Source of the DNA: Pseudodesulfovibrio sp. 5S69 | Lineage (GTDB): Bacteria > Desulfobacterota > Desulfovibrionia > Desulfovibrionales > Desulfovibrionaceae | Direction of reading: 5' to 3' | Assembly (NCBI RefSeq): GCF_037094465.1 | Contig: NZ_CP146609.1 | Coordinates: forward strand, 372,001-436,000 | DNA length: 64,000 nucleotides | Shown: one piece after another, positions 28,023 to 37,132 of the stretch | Layout: every line of letters starts with the position of its first letter | Position numbering within the stretch: position 1 is the stretch's first letter | Translations under genes and position numbers: made by a program | Notes under the pieces: generated by a model | Databases searched by the model: none | The model's input: the letters and a program-made list of their open reading frames with translations, nothing else | Told to the model about the DNA's origin: nothing

Positions 28023-29417
28023 ATGCCCGACTCCCCGTTCACCCCGGAACTGCTCGCCCCGGCGGGCGACATGGAAAAGCTCGAGACCGCCGTCCTGTAC
28101 GGCGCCGACGCCGTCTACCTCGGCGGCGAAGGCCTCAACCTGCGCGCCGGCGCGGGCGGGTTCGACCGCCAGGCGCTCGAACGGGCCATCGCCCGCGCCC
28201 ACCAGGCCGGGGTCAAGGTCTATTACACCCTCAACGTCTACCCGCGCCAGTCGCACATGAGCGCGGTGCACGAACAGATCGACACCCTGGGCGAACTTCG
28301 GCCCGACGCGGTCATCGCCGCCGACCCCGGCGTCATCCGCCTGCTCCGCCGCGAACTGCCCGAAATCCCGGTACACATCTCCACACAGGCCAACACCTCC
28401 AATGTGGAGGCCGTGCGCTTCTGGCGCGAAAACGGGGCCAAGCGCGTCAACGTGGCCCGCGAACTGCGCTCGGCCGAACTCGGCGAAATGCTCGACGCCT
28501 GCCGCAAGCAGATGCCGACCATGGAGCTCGAAGTCTTTGTCCACGGGGCCATGTGCATGGCCGTGTCCGGCCGCTGCTACATGTCCGCCCTGCTCAACGA
28601 CCGGCCCGGCAACCTCGGGCAGTGCTCCCACCCCTGCCGCTACGAATACCGGCCCGTGTCCATGACCTTCGAGGAACGCACCCGGCCCGGCGAAAAGCTC
28701 TGGGAAATGCGCGAATACGAAAACCCCTTCACCGAGGACTTCACCTTCGACGCGCCCGACGACTTCGCCTTCTCCTCCCCGGACAGTGATTCCCCCGCGT
28801 CCCAGCCCCCGGCCGACCGCGCCCTGTCCGCCGCGCTCGACACCGACAACTGGACCAAGTTCTTCGCCGCCGAAGACCTCTGCCTGCTCCACTACCTCGA
28901 ATGGTTCCGGGGCATGAAGGTCGCCTCCCTCAAGCTCGAAGGCCGGACCAAGAGCTCCGCCTACCTCGCCCAGGTCGTGGACGCCTACAAGACCGCCCTG
29001 AACCACGCCGCCACCGGCCGGTTCCAGCCCGAACTCTATTTGTCCGAACTGGTCAACGCCGCCTCCCGGCCCCTGACCACCGGCTTTTTCGACCCGGCCA
29101 ACCGGGGCGTCATTGCCCAGCCGCCCGACGAAACCGAAAAACGCCCCGTGCTCGCCCGCATCCTCGCCCCCCTGGCCTCGGGCCGCTGGCTCGTCCAGAC
29201 CAAGTCGCGCTGGACCACCGCCGAGCCCGTGGAAATCCTCGTGCCCGGCCTCATCCGGCCCCACATCTCCGCCGAAGACTACGGCCTGGTCAACGAACAG
29301 GGCCAAGGCGTGGACACCTCCCACCCCGGCCAACGCGCCGTGTTCATCTGCGACCACCCGGAAATCAAAACCGGCATGTTCATCAGAAAACCCTGGGATA
29401 TGGACAGGCTCGACTAG
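28023..29417 (+). CDS. Peptidase U32 family protein, TrhP/YegQ-like
   Basis: A 464-residue protein with the U32 signature: LLAPAGDMEKLETAVLYGAD, DAVYLGGEGLNLRA, VHISTQANTSN, ELEVFVHGAMCMAVSGRC and the Cys quartet in CYMSAL and GQCSHPCRY. Characterised YegQ/TrhP relatives hydroxylate tRNA wobble uridine using prephenate and an Fe-S cluster, so an RNA hydroxylase role is likelier than proteolysis. A low-complexity insert (about 250-280, rich in Asp/Ser/Pro) is unusual. ATG 28023 is chosen because the family begins at this point. Repeat module 1 copy c begins 16 bases after the stop. Confidence 0.85.
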   Translation: MPDSPFTPELLAPAGDMEKLETAVLYGADAVYLGGEGLNLRAGAGGFDRQALERAIARAHQAGVKVYYTLNVYPRQSHMSAVHEQIDTLGELRPDAVIAADPGVIRLLRRELPEIPVHISTQANTSNVEAVRFWRENGAKRVNVARELRSAELGEMLDACRKQMPTMELEVFVHGAMCMAVSGRCYMSALLNDRPGNLGQCSHPCRYEYRPVSMTFEERTRPGEKLWEMREYENPFTEDFTFDAPDDFAFSSPDSDSPASQPPADRALSAALDTDNWTKFFAAEDLCLLHYLEWFRGMKVASLKLEGRTKSSAYLAQVVDAYKTALNHAATGRFQPELYLSELVNAASRPLTTGFFDPANRGVIAQPPDETEKRPVLARILAPLASGRWLVQTKSRWTTAEPVEILVPGLIRPHISAEDYGLVNEQGQGVDTSHPGQRAVFICDHPEIKTGMFIRKPWDMDRLD

Positions 29418-29432
29418 CCAGGCCGGGGAGGA

Positions 29433-29540
29433 ATGCCTCCGGCGGGCCCTCGCCGGGCGGCGTCTCCGACGGCCAAAGAACCTTTCGGAAAAGGTTCTTT
29501 GGAATCTCCAAAACTTTTTGGGTGCCTTCGGCAGGGGCGT
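29433..29540 (+). repeat. Intergenic repeat module 1, copy c
   Basis: It starts ATGCCTCCGGCGG and contains a long hairpin (29473-29502, CCAAAGAACCTT with AAGGTTCTTTGG). It ends with AAACTTTTTGGG and a GTGCCTTCGGCA mini-hairpin. It sits between convergent genes, directly after the U32 gene. Confidence 0.85.
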
Positions 29541-29590
29541 GCGGGGACGGGGGAAAAAGGTCTTTCGCGGGAGGGGGGAGGTAGCTTGGC

Positions 29591-29713
29591 TGGCGGGGGC
29601 GGAACCCGCTAAAGCGCCCTTGCGGCGTTTTCTTACTTTCAAGAAACGGTGACGCCTTTCGCTCGCACCCTTTCCCCAAAAAGCACCCCGCGATTTCAGG
29701 CAGAAAAAACGGC
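29591..29713 (-). repeat. Intergenic repeat module 3, copy c
   Basis: Shared with 37133-37254: GGCGGAACCCG, then CCCTTGCGGCGTTTTCTTAC, a variable stretch, then CCCAAAAA and CCCGCGATTTC-GGCAG-AAAAACGGC. It ends at the stop codon of the minus-strand HDOD gene. Read from that gene, module 3 follows its stop codon. Confidence 0.8.
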
Positions 29714-30934
29714 CTAGAAAAAGGCGCTCATAACGATGTCGATCTGGCCGGCGTATTGGCTGACGGCTTCGTTCAGGACTTTTTCGGGGTCGATGCCGAG
29801 GAGTTCCCAGGCCTCCTCGTCGAGGCCCGGCATGACGTACATGCCGCCCTGGGCGATTTCCACGGCGTTGGTCAGGTTGTCGGCCACGTGGACGATGGCG
29901 GGTTCCAGGGGGTTGGGGTATTCCATGGGGTCGTGGTGGTAGTTGATCATCACGGCCAGGCTTTCGGGGAACTTCCAGGCGGCGAGCAGGGGTTTGCTGA
30001 TGTCGGTGTGGCAGAACTCCATGACGGCCGTCTCGGCCTCGACCAGGGGCAGGCAATTTTCGCGGGCGAAGAGCATGGCCTCGGTGGAGGCGTAGGGCAG
30101 TTTCTTGAACAGGATGAGCCGGCCCACGTCGTGGAGCAGGCCGCCGATGAAGAACCGCTCCGGGGACAGGCCGCTCTGGGTCCCGGCGAGCATGCGGGCG
30201 AAGATCCCGCAGGTGATGGAGTGCCGCCAGAAGGACTGCATGTCCACCAGCTCGGGCGGGATGTCCTGGAAATAGTTGATGGCCGAGATGCCGAGCGCCA
30301 GGGTGGACAGCTCCTTGCCGCCCACCAGGGCCACGGCCCGGCTGATGGAGTCGATGGTCTGGGGGAAGCCGTAGAGCGGCGAGTTGACCAGCTTGAGGAG
30401 CTTGGCGGACAGGCCGACGTCGGTGCTGACCACCTTGGCGATGCGGTCCGCCGAGGCGGCCTCGTCTTCGAGGACCTCCTTTATGCGGAAGAAGATATCC
30501 GGGAAACTGGCCAGTTCGGTCTCGTGCTCGACGATGGTCTCGGGGGTGCCCATGCCGGTGACGAAGATGTCGTCCAGGTGCTCGACGTTGGAGGCCCGGC
30601 GCTCATTCAGGTCGGGCAGTTGCCAGCCGCCGGCTACCGCCCGTGCGGTCAGTTCCAGGGCGATGTGGAACATCTCGATGACCGCGGGGTGGTCCGGATT
30701 CACGTACAGGAAAAATTCGCGCACGTAATCTTCGATGGCCAGGACGTCGTCCTCGGTCAGGTCGGACAGGTCCGGGGCCACGTCGGCCTCGCCGATGCCC
30801 ACGCGCTTGAGCAGCTGGATTTGGTTGTCCGCCAGTTCGGTGCCGCTCTTGAAGAGCAGCCTGCCGTCCTTGGCGATCAGGTCGGAGGCCAGGACCATGC
30901 CCGCCTTGAGCTCGTCTATGCGCTTCGTGCCCAC
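29714..30934 (-). CDS. HDOD domain protein with N-terminal DUF3391-like region
   Basis: A 406-residue protein. The first 50 residues (RIDELKAGMVLASDLIAKDG) resemble the DUF3391/PilZ-like N-terminus seen in HD-GYP regulators, and an HDOD domain follows (about residues 150-355; SFPDIFFRIKEVLED, VVSTDVGLSAKLLKLVNSPLYGFP). HDOD domains are catalytically inactive HD-related modules that bind signalling partners. The start codon is GTG 30934, backed by GGAGGAG that overlaps the end of cheR. It starts 3 bases after the cheR stop, so the two are co-transcribed and co-translated. Confidence 0.85.
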   Translation of the reverse strand: MGTKRIDELKAGMVLASDLIAKDGRLLFKSGTELADNQIQLLKRVGIGEADVAPDLSDLTEDDVLAIEDYVREFFLYVNPDHPAVIEMFHIALELTARAVAGGWQLPDLNERRASNVEHLDDIFVTGMGTPETIVEHETELASFPDIFFRIKEVLEDEAASADRIAKVVSTDVGLSAKLLKLVNSPLYGFPQTIDSISRAVALVGGKELSTLALGISAINYFQDIPPELVDMQSFWRHSITCGIFARMLAGTQSGLSPERFFIGGLLHDVGRLILFKKLPYASTEAMLFARENCLPLVEAETAVMEFCHTDISKPLLAAWKFPESLAVMINYHHDPMEYPNPLEPAIVHVADNLTNAVEIAQGGMYVMPGLDEEAWELLGIDPEKVLNEAVSQYAGQIDIVMSAFF

Positions 30935-30937
30935 GGC

Positions 30938-31810
30938 CTACTCCTCCTTCTTGTACGCGATGGCGCCCGCGTTGTGGATCGGCTTGAACGACCGGGATAT
31001 CTTGTGCAGGGATTCGGAGTGCCCGACCAGCAGGTAGCCGCCGGGCAGCAGGTTGTCGTAGAACGCCTGCACCACCCTGCGCTTCATGGCTGCGTCGAAA
31101 TAGATGATCACGTTGCGGCAGAACACGATGTGCGACCGGGGAACCCGCTTGACGGCCAGGGGGTCGTTCAGGTTCATGGGCGCGAAGTTGACCAGCTTAC
31201 GGAGGCGCGGGTCGAGTTCCCAGCCGCCGTCGACCTCTTTAAAATAGCGCTTGCGGACCTCGTCCGGCGTGGTTTTGAAGGCGTACTCCGTGTAGATTCC
31301 GGCCTTGGCCCGGGCGATCATCTCCTCGGACAGGTCCACGGCGGTGATGTTGATCCGCCAACGGGCTATCTCGGCCTTGAGGGTCTCGAGCAGGAGGAAG
31401 ACCAGGGTGTAGGGCTCCTCGCCCGAGGAGCACCCGGCGGACCAGATGTTCAGTTCGAGCTTGCCCGCCTCGCGTTGGCGGTCGAGGACCTCCTTGAGCA
31501 GGTTGTCCCGGAAGGAGGTGAGCTGCTTGGTGTCCCGCCAGAAGCTGGTCTCGTTGGTGGTGACCATCTCGAAGAGCTGCTTGAGTTCCGGCCCCCGGTC
31601 CACGCTGAGAAATTTGATGTAGTCGGTGAAGCTGGTCAGGCCGAGCTCGCCCAGCCGCCGGGAGAACCGGCTCTCGAACAGGTACTTGCGCTTCTCGTCC
31701 ACGAAGATGCCGCTCTTGTCGTAGATGAAGTCGCGCAGCCGGACGAATTCCTCGTCCGTGATCTTGATGCCCTTTCGTAAGGCAGTGGATTTGCTAAACA
31801 AGGCCCCCAT
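30938..31810 (-). CDS. cheR: CheR-type chemoreceptor methyltransferase
   Basis: The 290-residue protein has the CheR N-terminal helical domain (ITDEEFVRLRDFIYDKSGIF) and the SAM-binding domain (NIWSAGCSSGEEPYTL; FVHFN region IVFCRNVIIYFDAAMKR; LLVGHSESL). It methylates glutamates of methyl-accepting chemotaxis receptors. AAGGATGA lies upstream of the ATG. No cheA, cheW or cheB is beside it, but a chemoreceptor lies at 62584. The downstream HDOD gene is coupled to it. Confidence 0.93.
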   Translation of the reverse strand: MGALFSKSTALRKGIKITDEEFVRLRDFIYDKSGIFVDEKRKYLFESRFSRRLGELGLTSFTDYIKFLSVDRGPELKQLFEMVTTNETSFWRDTKQLTSFRDNLLKEVLDRQREAGKLELNIWSAGCSSGEEPYTLVFLLLETLKAEIARWRINITAVDLSEEMIARAKAGIYTEYAFKTTPDEVRKRYFKEVDGGWELDPRLRKLVNFAPMNLNDPLAVKRVPRSHIVFCRNVIIYFDAAMKRRVVQAFYDNLLPGGYLLVGHSESLHKISRSFKPIHNAGAIAYKKEE

Positions 31811-31914
31811 GCACCGTCATCCTTTTCGAAATACCGACCGATTCTCCACCCTGACCATTACTGCATAGCGTCCGGGGAAGACCAGTATTTATTAAGGAAT
31901 ATAATGACTGGCGG

Positions 31915-33000
31915 CTATTCGGGAGGATAAGTCCTCACGGGCTCGTCTCCGCACAGGGCTCGGGCCGCGCCTGCGGCCAGGGCGGACATCTCCACCTCGC
32001 CGGGGACGACCTCCACCGGGCCGAGAAAGCCCACCTGCCGGGCGATCTCCTCCACCAGCGCCTGGCTCCGTGAGAGCCCGCCGGTCAGGACCACGGCGGC
32101 CAGGTCCAGGCCGCCCTCGTCGTCGGCCAGGGCCGGGGCCATGGACGCGATGTACCGGGCGATGCCGTAGGCCATGGCCCGGAAGACCAGGCCCGCCCGC
32201 TCGTCGCCCTGGTCCATGCGGGCCAGGACCTCGCGCGGGTCGTTGGTGCCCAGGTGGGCCACCAGGCCGCCCCGGCGCAGGATGGTCGTGCGCAGCTCGG
32301 CGTAGTCGCGTTGGCCGTGGTGGACCATGTCCAGGACCGGCACCAGGGGCAGGCTGCCGGTGCGCTCCGGAGTGAACGGGCCCTCGCCGTCCAGGGCGTT
32401 GATCACGTCCACCACCTTCCCCTTGCGGTGCGCACCGATGGACACCCCGCCGCCCATGTGGCAGACGATGAAATTCGAGCGCTCGTAGCGGATGCCGAGC
32501 CGTTCGGCCACGATGCGGGCCACCCCGCGCTGGTTCAGGGCATGGAAGATGGACCGCCGCGAGAGCCCCGGCAACCCGGTCAGCCGCGCCTTGTCCATCA
32601 TCTCGTCCGTAACCACCGGGTCGACCACGTAGGCGGGCACGTTCCACTGCCGGGCCAGGGCGCGGGCCAGGATGCCGCCCAGGTTGCAGGCATGTTCACC
32701 ATACCGTGCGTCCAACAGATGGCTAACCATTTCGTCCGACACTTCGTAAACACCACCCTCCAGAGGACGGAGCAGGCCGCCTCGGGCGACCACGGCCTGG
32801 ATGCGCCCGAAATCCGTGGCGGTCTTGCCCAGGAACTCGGCCACCACGCGCATGCGGAAATCGTACTGGTCCGCCACCCTGGGAAACCCGGCCATCTCCT
32901 CGCGGGAGTGTTGCAGTTCCTCGGCGGCCAGGGTGTCGCCTCCCCGATACAGGGCCACCTTGGTGGACGTGGAGCCGGGGTTGATGACCAGTATGCTCAT
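31915..33000 (-). CDS. buk: Butyrate kinase
   Basis: The 361-residue protein has the ASKHA kinase signatures: ILVINPGSTSTKVALYRG, FIVCHMGGGVSIGAHRKG, and VLTGGLSRSQALVEEI. Length and motifs fit butyrate kinase rather than acetate kinase (about 400). With phosphate butyryltransferase it converts butyryl phosphate and ADP to butyrate and ATP. Its ATG overlaps the stop of ptb by 4 bases. Branched-chain acyl substrates are possible, since family members are not strictly specific. Confidence 0.88.
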   Translation of the reverse strand: MSILVINPGSTSTKVALYRGGDTLAAEELQHSREEMAGFPRVADQYDFRMRVVAEFLGKTATDFGRIQAVVARGGLLRPLEGGVYEVSDEMVSHLLDARYGEHACNLGGILARALARQWNVPAYVVDPVVTDEMMDKARLTGLPGLSRRSIFHALNQRGVARIVAERLGIRYERSNFIVCHMGGGVSIGAHRKGKVVDVINALDGEGPFTPERTGSLPLVPVLDMVHHGQRDYAELRTTILRRGGLVAHLGTNDPREVLARMDQGDERAGLVFRAMAYGIARYIASMAPALADDEGGLDLAAVVLTGGLSRSQALVEEIARQVGFLGPVEVVPGEVEMSALAAGAARALCGDEPVRTYPPE

Positions 33001-33941
33001 GACCGGCTCCTTTTCGCCAGAACCGAGGCCAGGGCGATGGAGTGGAACTTGGACGCGTCCGAATCGCCCCTGGACGGGACCACCACCGGCACCCGGCTGC
33101 CCACGACCACGGCGGCCATGATGCAGCCGCACAGGGTGGACAGGGACTTGTACAGGACGTTGCCCGCCTCGATGTTCGGGGTGACCAGAATGTCCGCGTT
33201 CCCGGCCACGGGGCTGTCGAAACGCTTAGTGGCCGCCACCTTGCGGGACACGGCCAGGTCCAGCGAGAGCGGGCCGAGAATCCTGGCGTCGCCGAATTGG
33301 CCCTGGCGGGCCATCTTGGTCAGGATATCGCCGTCCAGGGTGGCGGGCATGGCCGGATAGTTGACCTTTTCCGTGGCCGCCAGGATGGCCGCCTTGGGCT
33401 CCTTCATGCCCAGGGTCCGGGCCACGTCCAGGGCGTTCTTGAGGATGTCCACCTTGCGTTGCAGGGAAGGCGCGATGTTCACGCCGGGGTCGGTCAGGAG
33501 CATCAGCCTGCCGTCCACCGGGGATTCGAACACCCCGACATGGCTGAGGATGCGCCCACCGTGGGGTACGCCGGTCTCCTTGTTGAGTACCGCCTTGAGC
33601 AGGGTGGCCGTGGGCACCAGCCCCTTCATGATCAACTGGGCCTCACCCTCGCGGAAGAGCCGGACCGCCTCGAACACGGCCCCGGCGTCGTCGGTGACGT
33701 GCACCTGCCGAAAGGGGGAGATGTCCAGCCCCCGCTCGTCCGCGATGCGCTTCGTCTCCTCCATGTCCCCGACCAGGACGGGCTCGGCCACGCCGCGTTC
33801 AAACGCCTCGATCCCGGCGCGGAGTACGAAGCCCTCGGCGGACCGGGCGATGGCCACCTTGGGCATGCTCCCGCCCCGGCCGTAATCCAGGGCGGCCTGG
33901 ACCACCTCGTTCAGACTTGTGATGGGGGGAAAATCGGACAC
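32997..33941 (-). CDS. ptb: Phosphate butyryltransferase
   Basis: The 314-residue protein matches the phosphate acetyl/butyryltransferase family (LIMKGLVPTATLLKAVLN, LTDPGVNIAPSL, DILVTPNIEAGNVLYKSL). It exchanges CoA for phosphate on butyryl-CoA, giving the substrate of the downstream kinase. It starts with GTG directly after the TAA stop of the IlvH-like gene, with GGGGATGA as the ribosome site, so the three genes are a tight operon. Confidence 0.88.
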   Translation of the reverse strand: MSDFPPITSLNEVVQAALDYGRGGSMPKVAIARSAEGFVLRAGIEAFERGVAEPVLVGDMEETKRIADERGLDISPFRQVHVTDDAGAVFEAVRLFREGEAQLIMKGLVPTATLLKAVLNKETGVPHGGRILSHVGVFESPVDGRLMLLTDPGVNIAPSLQRKVDILKNALDVARTLGMKEPKAAILAATEKVNYPAMPATLDGDILTKMARQGQFGDARILGPLSLDLAVSRKVAATKRFDSPVAGNADILVTPNIEAGNVLYKSLSTLCGCIMAAVVVGSRVPVVVPSRGDSDASKFHSIALASVLAKRSRS

Positions 33942-34421
33942 TTACTCATCCCCGCGCTTGAGCGCTATCATCCCGGACCGGCACATGGACTTGATCCCGT
34001 AGGGCACGAGCATCTTGATCAGCCCGTCCACGCGCTCCTGGTCGCCGGAAAGCTCCACCGTGACCGTTTCCTGACCCATGCCGACCACGTTGGCCCGGAA
34101 GACCTCGAAGACCTGCATCAACTGGCTGGTCTGCGCCGGGTCCATGGCCACCTTGATCATGACCAGTTCGCGGTCCACGAAGCCCTTGCGCGACAGGTCG
34201 TCCAACTGGATGACCGCGTCCAGGGACTCCAGGTAGCGGCCGATCTTGTCGACGGCCTCGTCGTCGCCGTCCACGCACAGGATGATGCGGGAGACCTGCG
34301 GGTTTTCGGTTTCCCCGGCGGCCAGGGAGAGGATATTGGCGTCGTATTTGCCGCATTCCCGGGCCATCATGGCCAGGACGCCGGGTTCGTTGCGGCACAG
34401 GGCGGACAGAGTGCGTTTCAA
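33942..34421 (-). CDS. Acetolactate synthase small-subunit-like protein (IlvH/IlvN type)
   Basis: A 159-residue protein with the ACT regulatory domain (LSALCRNEPGVLAMMAREC, ILSLAAGETENPQVSRI) and the C-terminal IlvH region (ELSGDQERVDGLIKMLVPYGI). No catalytic IlvB/I subunit is adjacent. The start is TTG at 34421, fixed by GAGGAG 7 bases upstream; no ATG is available near the conserved start. Its operon partners are ptb and buk, so it may regulate branched-chain acyl metabolism. Confidence 0.82.
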   Translation of the reverse strand: MKRTLSALCRNEPGVLAMMARECGKYDANILSLAAGETENPQVSRIILCVDGDDEAVDKIGRYLESLDAVIQLDDLSRKGFVDRELVMIKVAMDPAQTSQLMQVFEVFRANVVGMGQETVTVELSGDQERVDGLIKMLVPYGIKSMCRSGMIALKRGDE

Positions 34422-34470
34422 GGGAAATCTCCTCGTTGCGGTTGGCGTGCGCGGATTTCCGCGCCCAAGC

Positions 34471-34498
34471 ACAATACCCGATACTCGGTTCAATGCAA
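34471..34498 (-). promoter_or_regulatory. Candidate promoter of the ilvH-ptb-buk operon
   Basis: On the minus strand TTGCAT and TATTGT are separated by 16 bases. The leader that follows contains a GCGCGGA-TT-TCCGCGC hairpin at 34449-34464, just upstream of the TTG start. A possible attenuation or stability element, not proved. Confidence 0.45.
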
Positions 34499-34556
34499 AT
34501 CTCGGCATGGGGCTGTCGTCCTGCTGCGCTTTCGACTGGCGGCGACCTGCCGGGAC

Positions 34557-35999
34557 ATGTATAGTGCCCGTATCGTGATCCACTTTCTCCGCGAAAAACG
34601 CTGGTTTTTCCTCACCCTGGCCATCCAGGCCGCCATGCTTCTCCTGCCCGCGCCCGAGGGCGTCACCCAGGAGGGCTGGCGCGTGCTGGTCATGACCGTG
34701 GGCGCGACCATCCTGTTCATCACCGAGCCCATCCCCCTGCCCGCCGTGGCCCTGCTCATCGTGCTCGGCCAGGTCTTCCTGCTCGGCCTGGACTCCTCGC
34801 TGGTGGCCAAGTCCCTGATGAAGGACTCGGTCCTGTTCATCATGGGCTCGCTCATGCTCGCCGTGGCCCTGGTCAAACAAAAACTCGACAAGCGCCTGGC
34901 CCTGCTGATCATCAAGGTCACGGGCTCCTCCACCTACGCCATCGCCTTCGGCATCTCGGTCTTCTCCGGCCTGCTGGCCTCGTTCATCGGCGAGCACACC
35001 GTGGCCGCCATGATGCTGCCCGTGGCCCTGTCCCTGATCCAACTGGCCACCAACGACCCCAAACAGCAGCGCGCCCTGGCCGTGCTCTTTCTCTTCTCCA
35101 TCTCCTACGCATGCGCCATGGCCGGGATCGGCACCCCGTCGGGCGGCGCGCGCAACGCGATTATGATCGACTACCTGCGCGACTTCTTCTACGCCTCAGA
35201 CGATCCGGCCACCTACGGCTACTCGGTCTCCTACCTGCACTGGATGATATACGCCTACCCCATCTTCCTCATCCAGCTGCCGCTCATGCATGTCATCCTG
35301 CGTTACACCTTCAAGACCGACCTGCGCGACCTCGGCCCGGCCGTGGCCAAGCTCAAGGAGCAGGTCGGCAGCGAAGGAGCGCTGACCGGCCGCCACTACG
35401 TGGCCATCCTCCTGTTCCTCCTGACGCTGGCGGGCTGGGTGGGATTCTCCTCGAAATACGGCATGGGCACCATCGCCATCCTCGGCGCGGTCCTCTTCCT
35501 GGTCACCGGCCTGGTCCGCTGGCAGGACCTCAACTCCGGCGTCAACTGGGGCGTGGTTCTGCTCTACGCCGCGGCCATCTCGCTGGGCGTGCAGATGCGC
35601 GACACCGGCGCGGCCGCCTGGGTGGCCGGCATGTTCATGGACGGGCTCGCTCCGTTCGGGCTGGGCTCCGGCCTCGGCCTGCTGGCCGCTATCATGCTCC
35701 TGACCACCTTCATCACCAACACCATGAGCAACGGCGCGGCCGTGGCCGTGCTCGGCCCCATCGTCCTGACCATCGCCCTCGCCACCGAGACCAACCCCCT
35801 GGCCGTGGGCATGGTCACCTCCATCTCCAGCGCCTTTGCCTATTTCACGGTCATCGGCACTCCGGCCTCCACCATCGTCTACTCCTCGGGCTACCTGCGC
35901 CCTTCGGATTTCATGAAAGTAGGCTGGCGCATGGCCCTCATGTCCTTTATCGTGCTCCTGGCGGCATCCAAACTGTACTGGCCTCTCATCGGCCTTTAA
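34557..35999 (+). CDS. SLC13/DASS family sodium-coupled anion transporter
   Basis: A 480-residue integral membrane protein with about 11-12 helices. The DASS core shows as the N-terminal re-entrant loop (SFIGEHTVAAMMLPVAL and GIGTPSGGARN) and the C-terminal one (FITNTMSNGAAVAVLGP and VIGTPASTIVYSSGYL). The family imports di- and tricarboxylates or sulfate with sodium. The SNT-type motifs are present as TNTMSN rather than the canonical form, so substrate cannot be stated. ATG 34557 is preferred over a nearby in-frame GTG at 34575. A stress-protein gene follows, its ribosome site overlapping this stop. Confidence 0.87.
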   Translation: MYSARIVIHFLREKRWFFLTLAIQAAMLLLPAPEGVTQEGWRVLVMTVGATILFITEPIPLPAVALLIVLGQVFLLGLDSSLVAKSLMKDSVLFIMGSLMLAVALVKQKLDKRLALLIIKVTGSSTYAIAFGISVFSGLLASFIGEHTVAAMMLPVALSLIQLATNDPKQQRALAVLFLFSISYACAMAGIGTPSGGARNAIMIDYLRDFFYASDDPATYGYSVSYLHWMIYAYPIFLIQLPLMHVILRYTFKTDLRDLGPAVAKLKEQVGSEGALTGRHYVAILLFLLTLAGWVGFSSKYGMGTIAILGAVLFLVTGLVRWQDLNSGVNWGVVLLYAAAISLGVQMRDTGAAAWVAGMFMDGLAPFGLGSGLGLLAAIMLLTTFITNTMSNGAAVAVLGPIVLTIALATETNPLAVGMVTSISSAFAYFTVIGTPASTIVYSSGYLRPSDFMKVGWRMALMSFIVLLAASKLYWPLIGL

Positions 36000-36009
36000 G
36001 GAGTTGTCC

Positions 36010-36942
36010 ATGAACACGGACGACAAACTGCGAATCCTCATCTGCATCGGCGGCGGCCCCGAGGCCTACGCCAGCCTGCGCTACGCCGTCCGCCTCTCCA
36101 AGACCAGCTGTGCCGACATCGTCCTGCTCTACGTCCGCCCCCTGGACAGCGGCCTCAACTCCGGCGGCATGGAGGTGCGCGTGGCCCGCGAAAACGTCCT
36201 GGACTGGGGCCTCGAACTGCCCGGCCTGCGCCAGCTCAAGGCCGCCCGCGACATCCTCGTGGAATTGGGCGAGATCGAACCCGGCGAGCACCGCGAATGG
36301 AAACACCACGAACTCAAGGGCGACCCGGCGGGCGAATACATCCGCGACTACGAGAACCCCTGCGGCGGCATCGTCTCGCTCCGGCTGCGCACCGCCTCGG
36401 ACGTAACCACCGCCGTGTCCGACGAGGCCAAGCGGTTCCAGGCCGACGTGGTCATTGTCGGCGCTTCGCCCGAACCCATGAGCGGGCTCAAGAAGCTCCT
36501 CTCCCGCAAGCCCCTGGCCCTCAAGATCGCGGCCCATGCGCACTGTTCCGTGATCGTCGCCCGGCACCTCGAACCCGGCCGCAACCACCTGGTCTGCGTC
36601 CAGGACACCGACCAGTCCCGGGCCATGCTCCCCATGGTCGGCCGCTACTTCCAGTCCTGCCAATACCCCGTGTCCATCCTGTCGGTGGCCCGCACCGAGG
36701 CCGATCTGGCCTCGGCCCAGAAGGCCGCCCAGGAAGCCGCCCAGATCCTCGCCGACCTCGGCACCCCCCCGGCCGAAATCCTCGTCGAGGTCGGCGACCC
36801 CGTGGAGACCATCATCACCATCGGCTACGACTTCTCCCTCATCCTCGCCTCCGAGTCCCTCAAACCCTGGTTCGCCAAAGGCTTCAGCGTGTCCCACGAA
36901 GTGGCCGAAAAAGCCCGTAATTCCGTCATGATCGTGAAATAG
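36010..36942 (+). CDS. Universal stress protein family, tandem Usp domains
   Basis: A 310-residue protein with two UspA-like halves (RILICIGGGPEAYASLRYAV at the start; LVCVQDTDQSRAMLPMVG in the second). The first ends in ALKIAAHAHCSVIVARH, typical of the ligand-binding strand. The second half lacks a clear G-x2-G-x9-GS/T ATP motif, so nucleotide binding is uncertain. Start ATG 36010 is fixed by AAGGAG 6 bases upstream, which overlaps the stop of the transporter. Co-transcription suggests a regulatory partner of that transporter. Confidence 0.85.
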   Translation: MNTDDKLRILICIGGGPEAYASLRYAVRLSKTSCADIVLLYVRPLDSGLNSGGMEVRVARENVLDWGLELPGLRQLKAARDILVELGEIEPGEHREWKHHELKGDPAGEYIRDYENPCGGIVSLRLRTASDVTTAVSDEAKRFQADVVIVGASPEPMSGLKKLLSRKPLALKIAAHAHCSVIVARHLEPGRNHLVCVQDTDQSRAMLPMVGRYFQSCQYPVSILSVARTEADLASAQKAAQEAAQILADLGTPPAEILVEVGDPVETIITIGYDFSLILASESLKPWFAKGFSVSHEVAEKARNSVMIVK

Positions 36943-36952
36943 GCGGAAGAGA

Positions 36953-37050
36953 ATGCCTCCGGCGGCCGGGGCGCTGCCCCGGACCCCGCCAAAGAACCTT
37001 TTGAAAAAGGTTCTTTGGAATCTCCCAAACTTTTTGTGTCGCCTACGGCG
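36953..37050 (+). repeat. Intergenic repeat module 1, copy d
   Basis: It begins ATGCCTCCGGCGG. It has a CCGGGGC-GCT-GCCCCGG hairpin (36966-36982) and a second one (36989-37018, CCAAAGAACC with GGTTCTTTGG), then AAACTTTTTGTG and TCGCCTACGGCGA. It lies 10 bases past the stress-protein stop. Confidence 0.85.
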
Positions 37051-37132
37051 AAGGGGGGCGCGGGATGGCGGATTGTTGCGCGTGGGGTTGGGAGTCGTTT
37101 GGCCCTTCGGGACGGTTGCCAACGCCGCTGGC

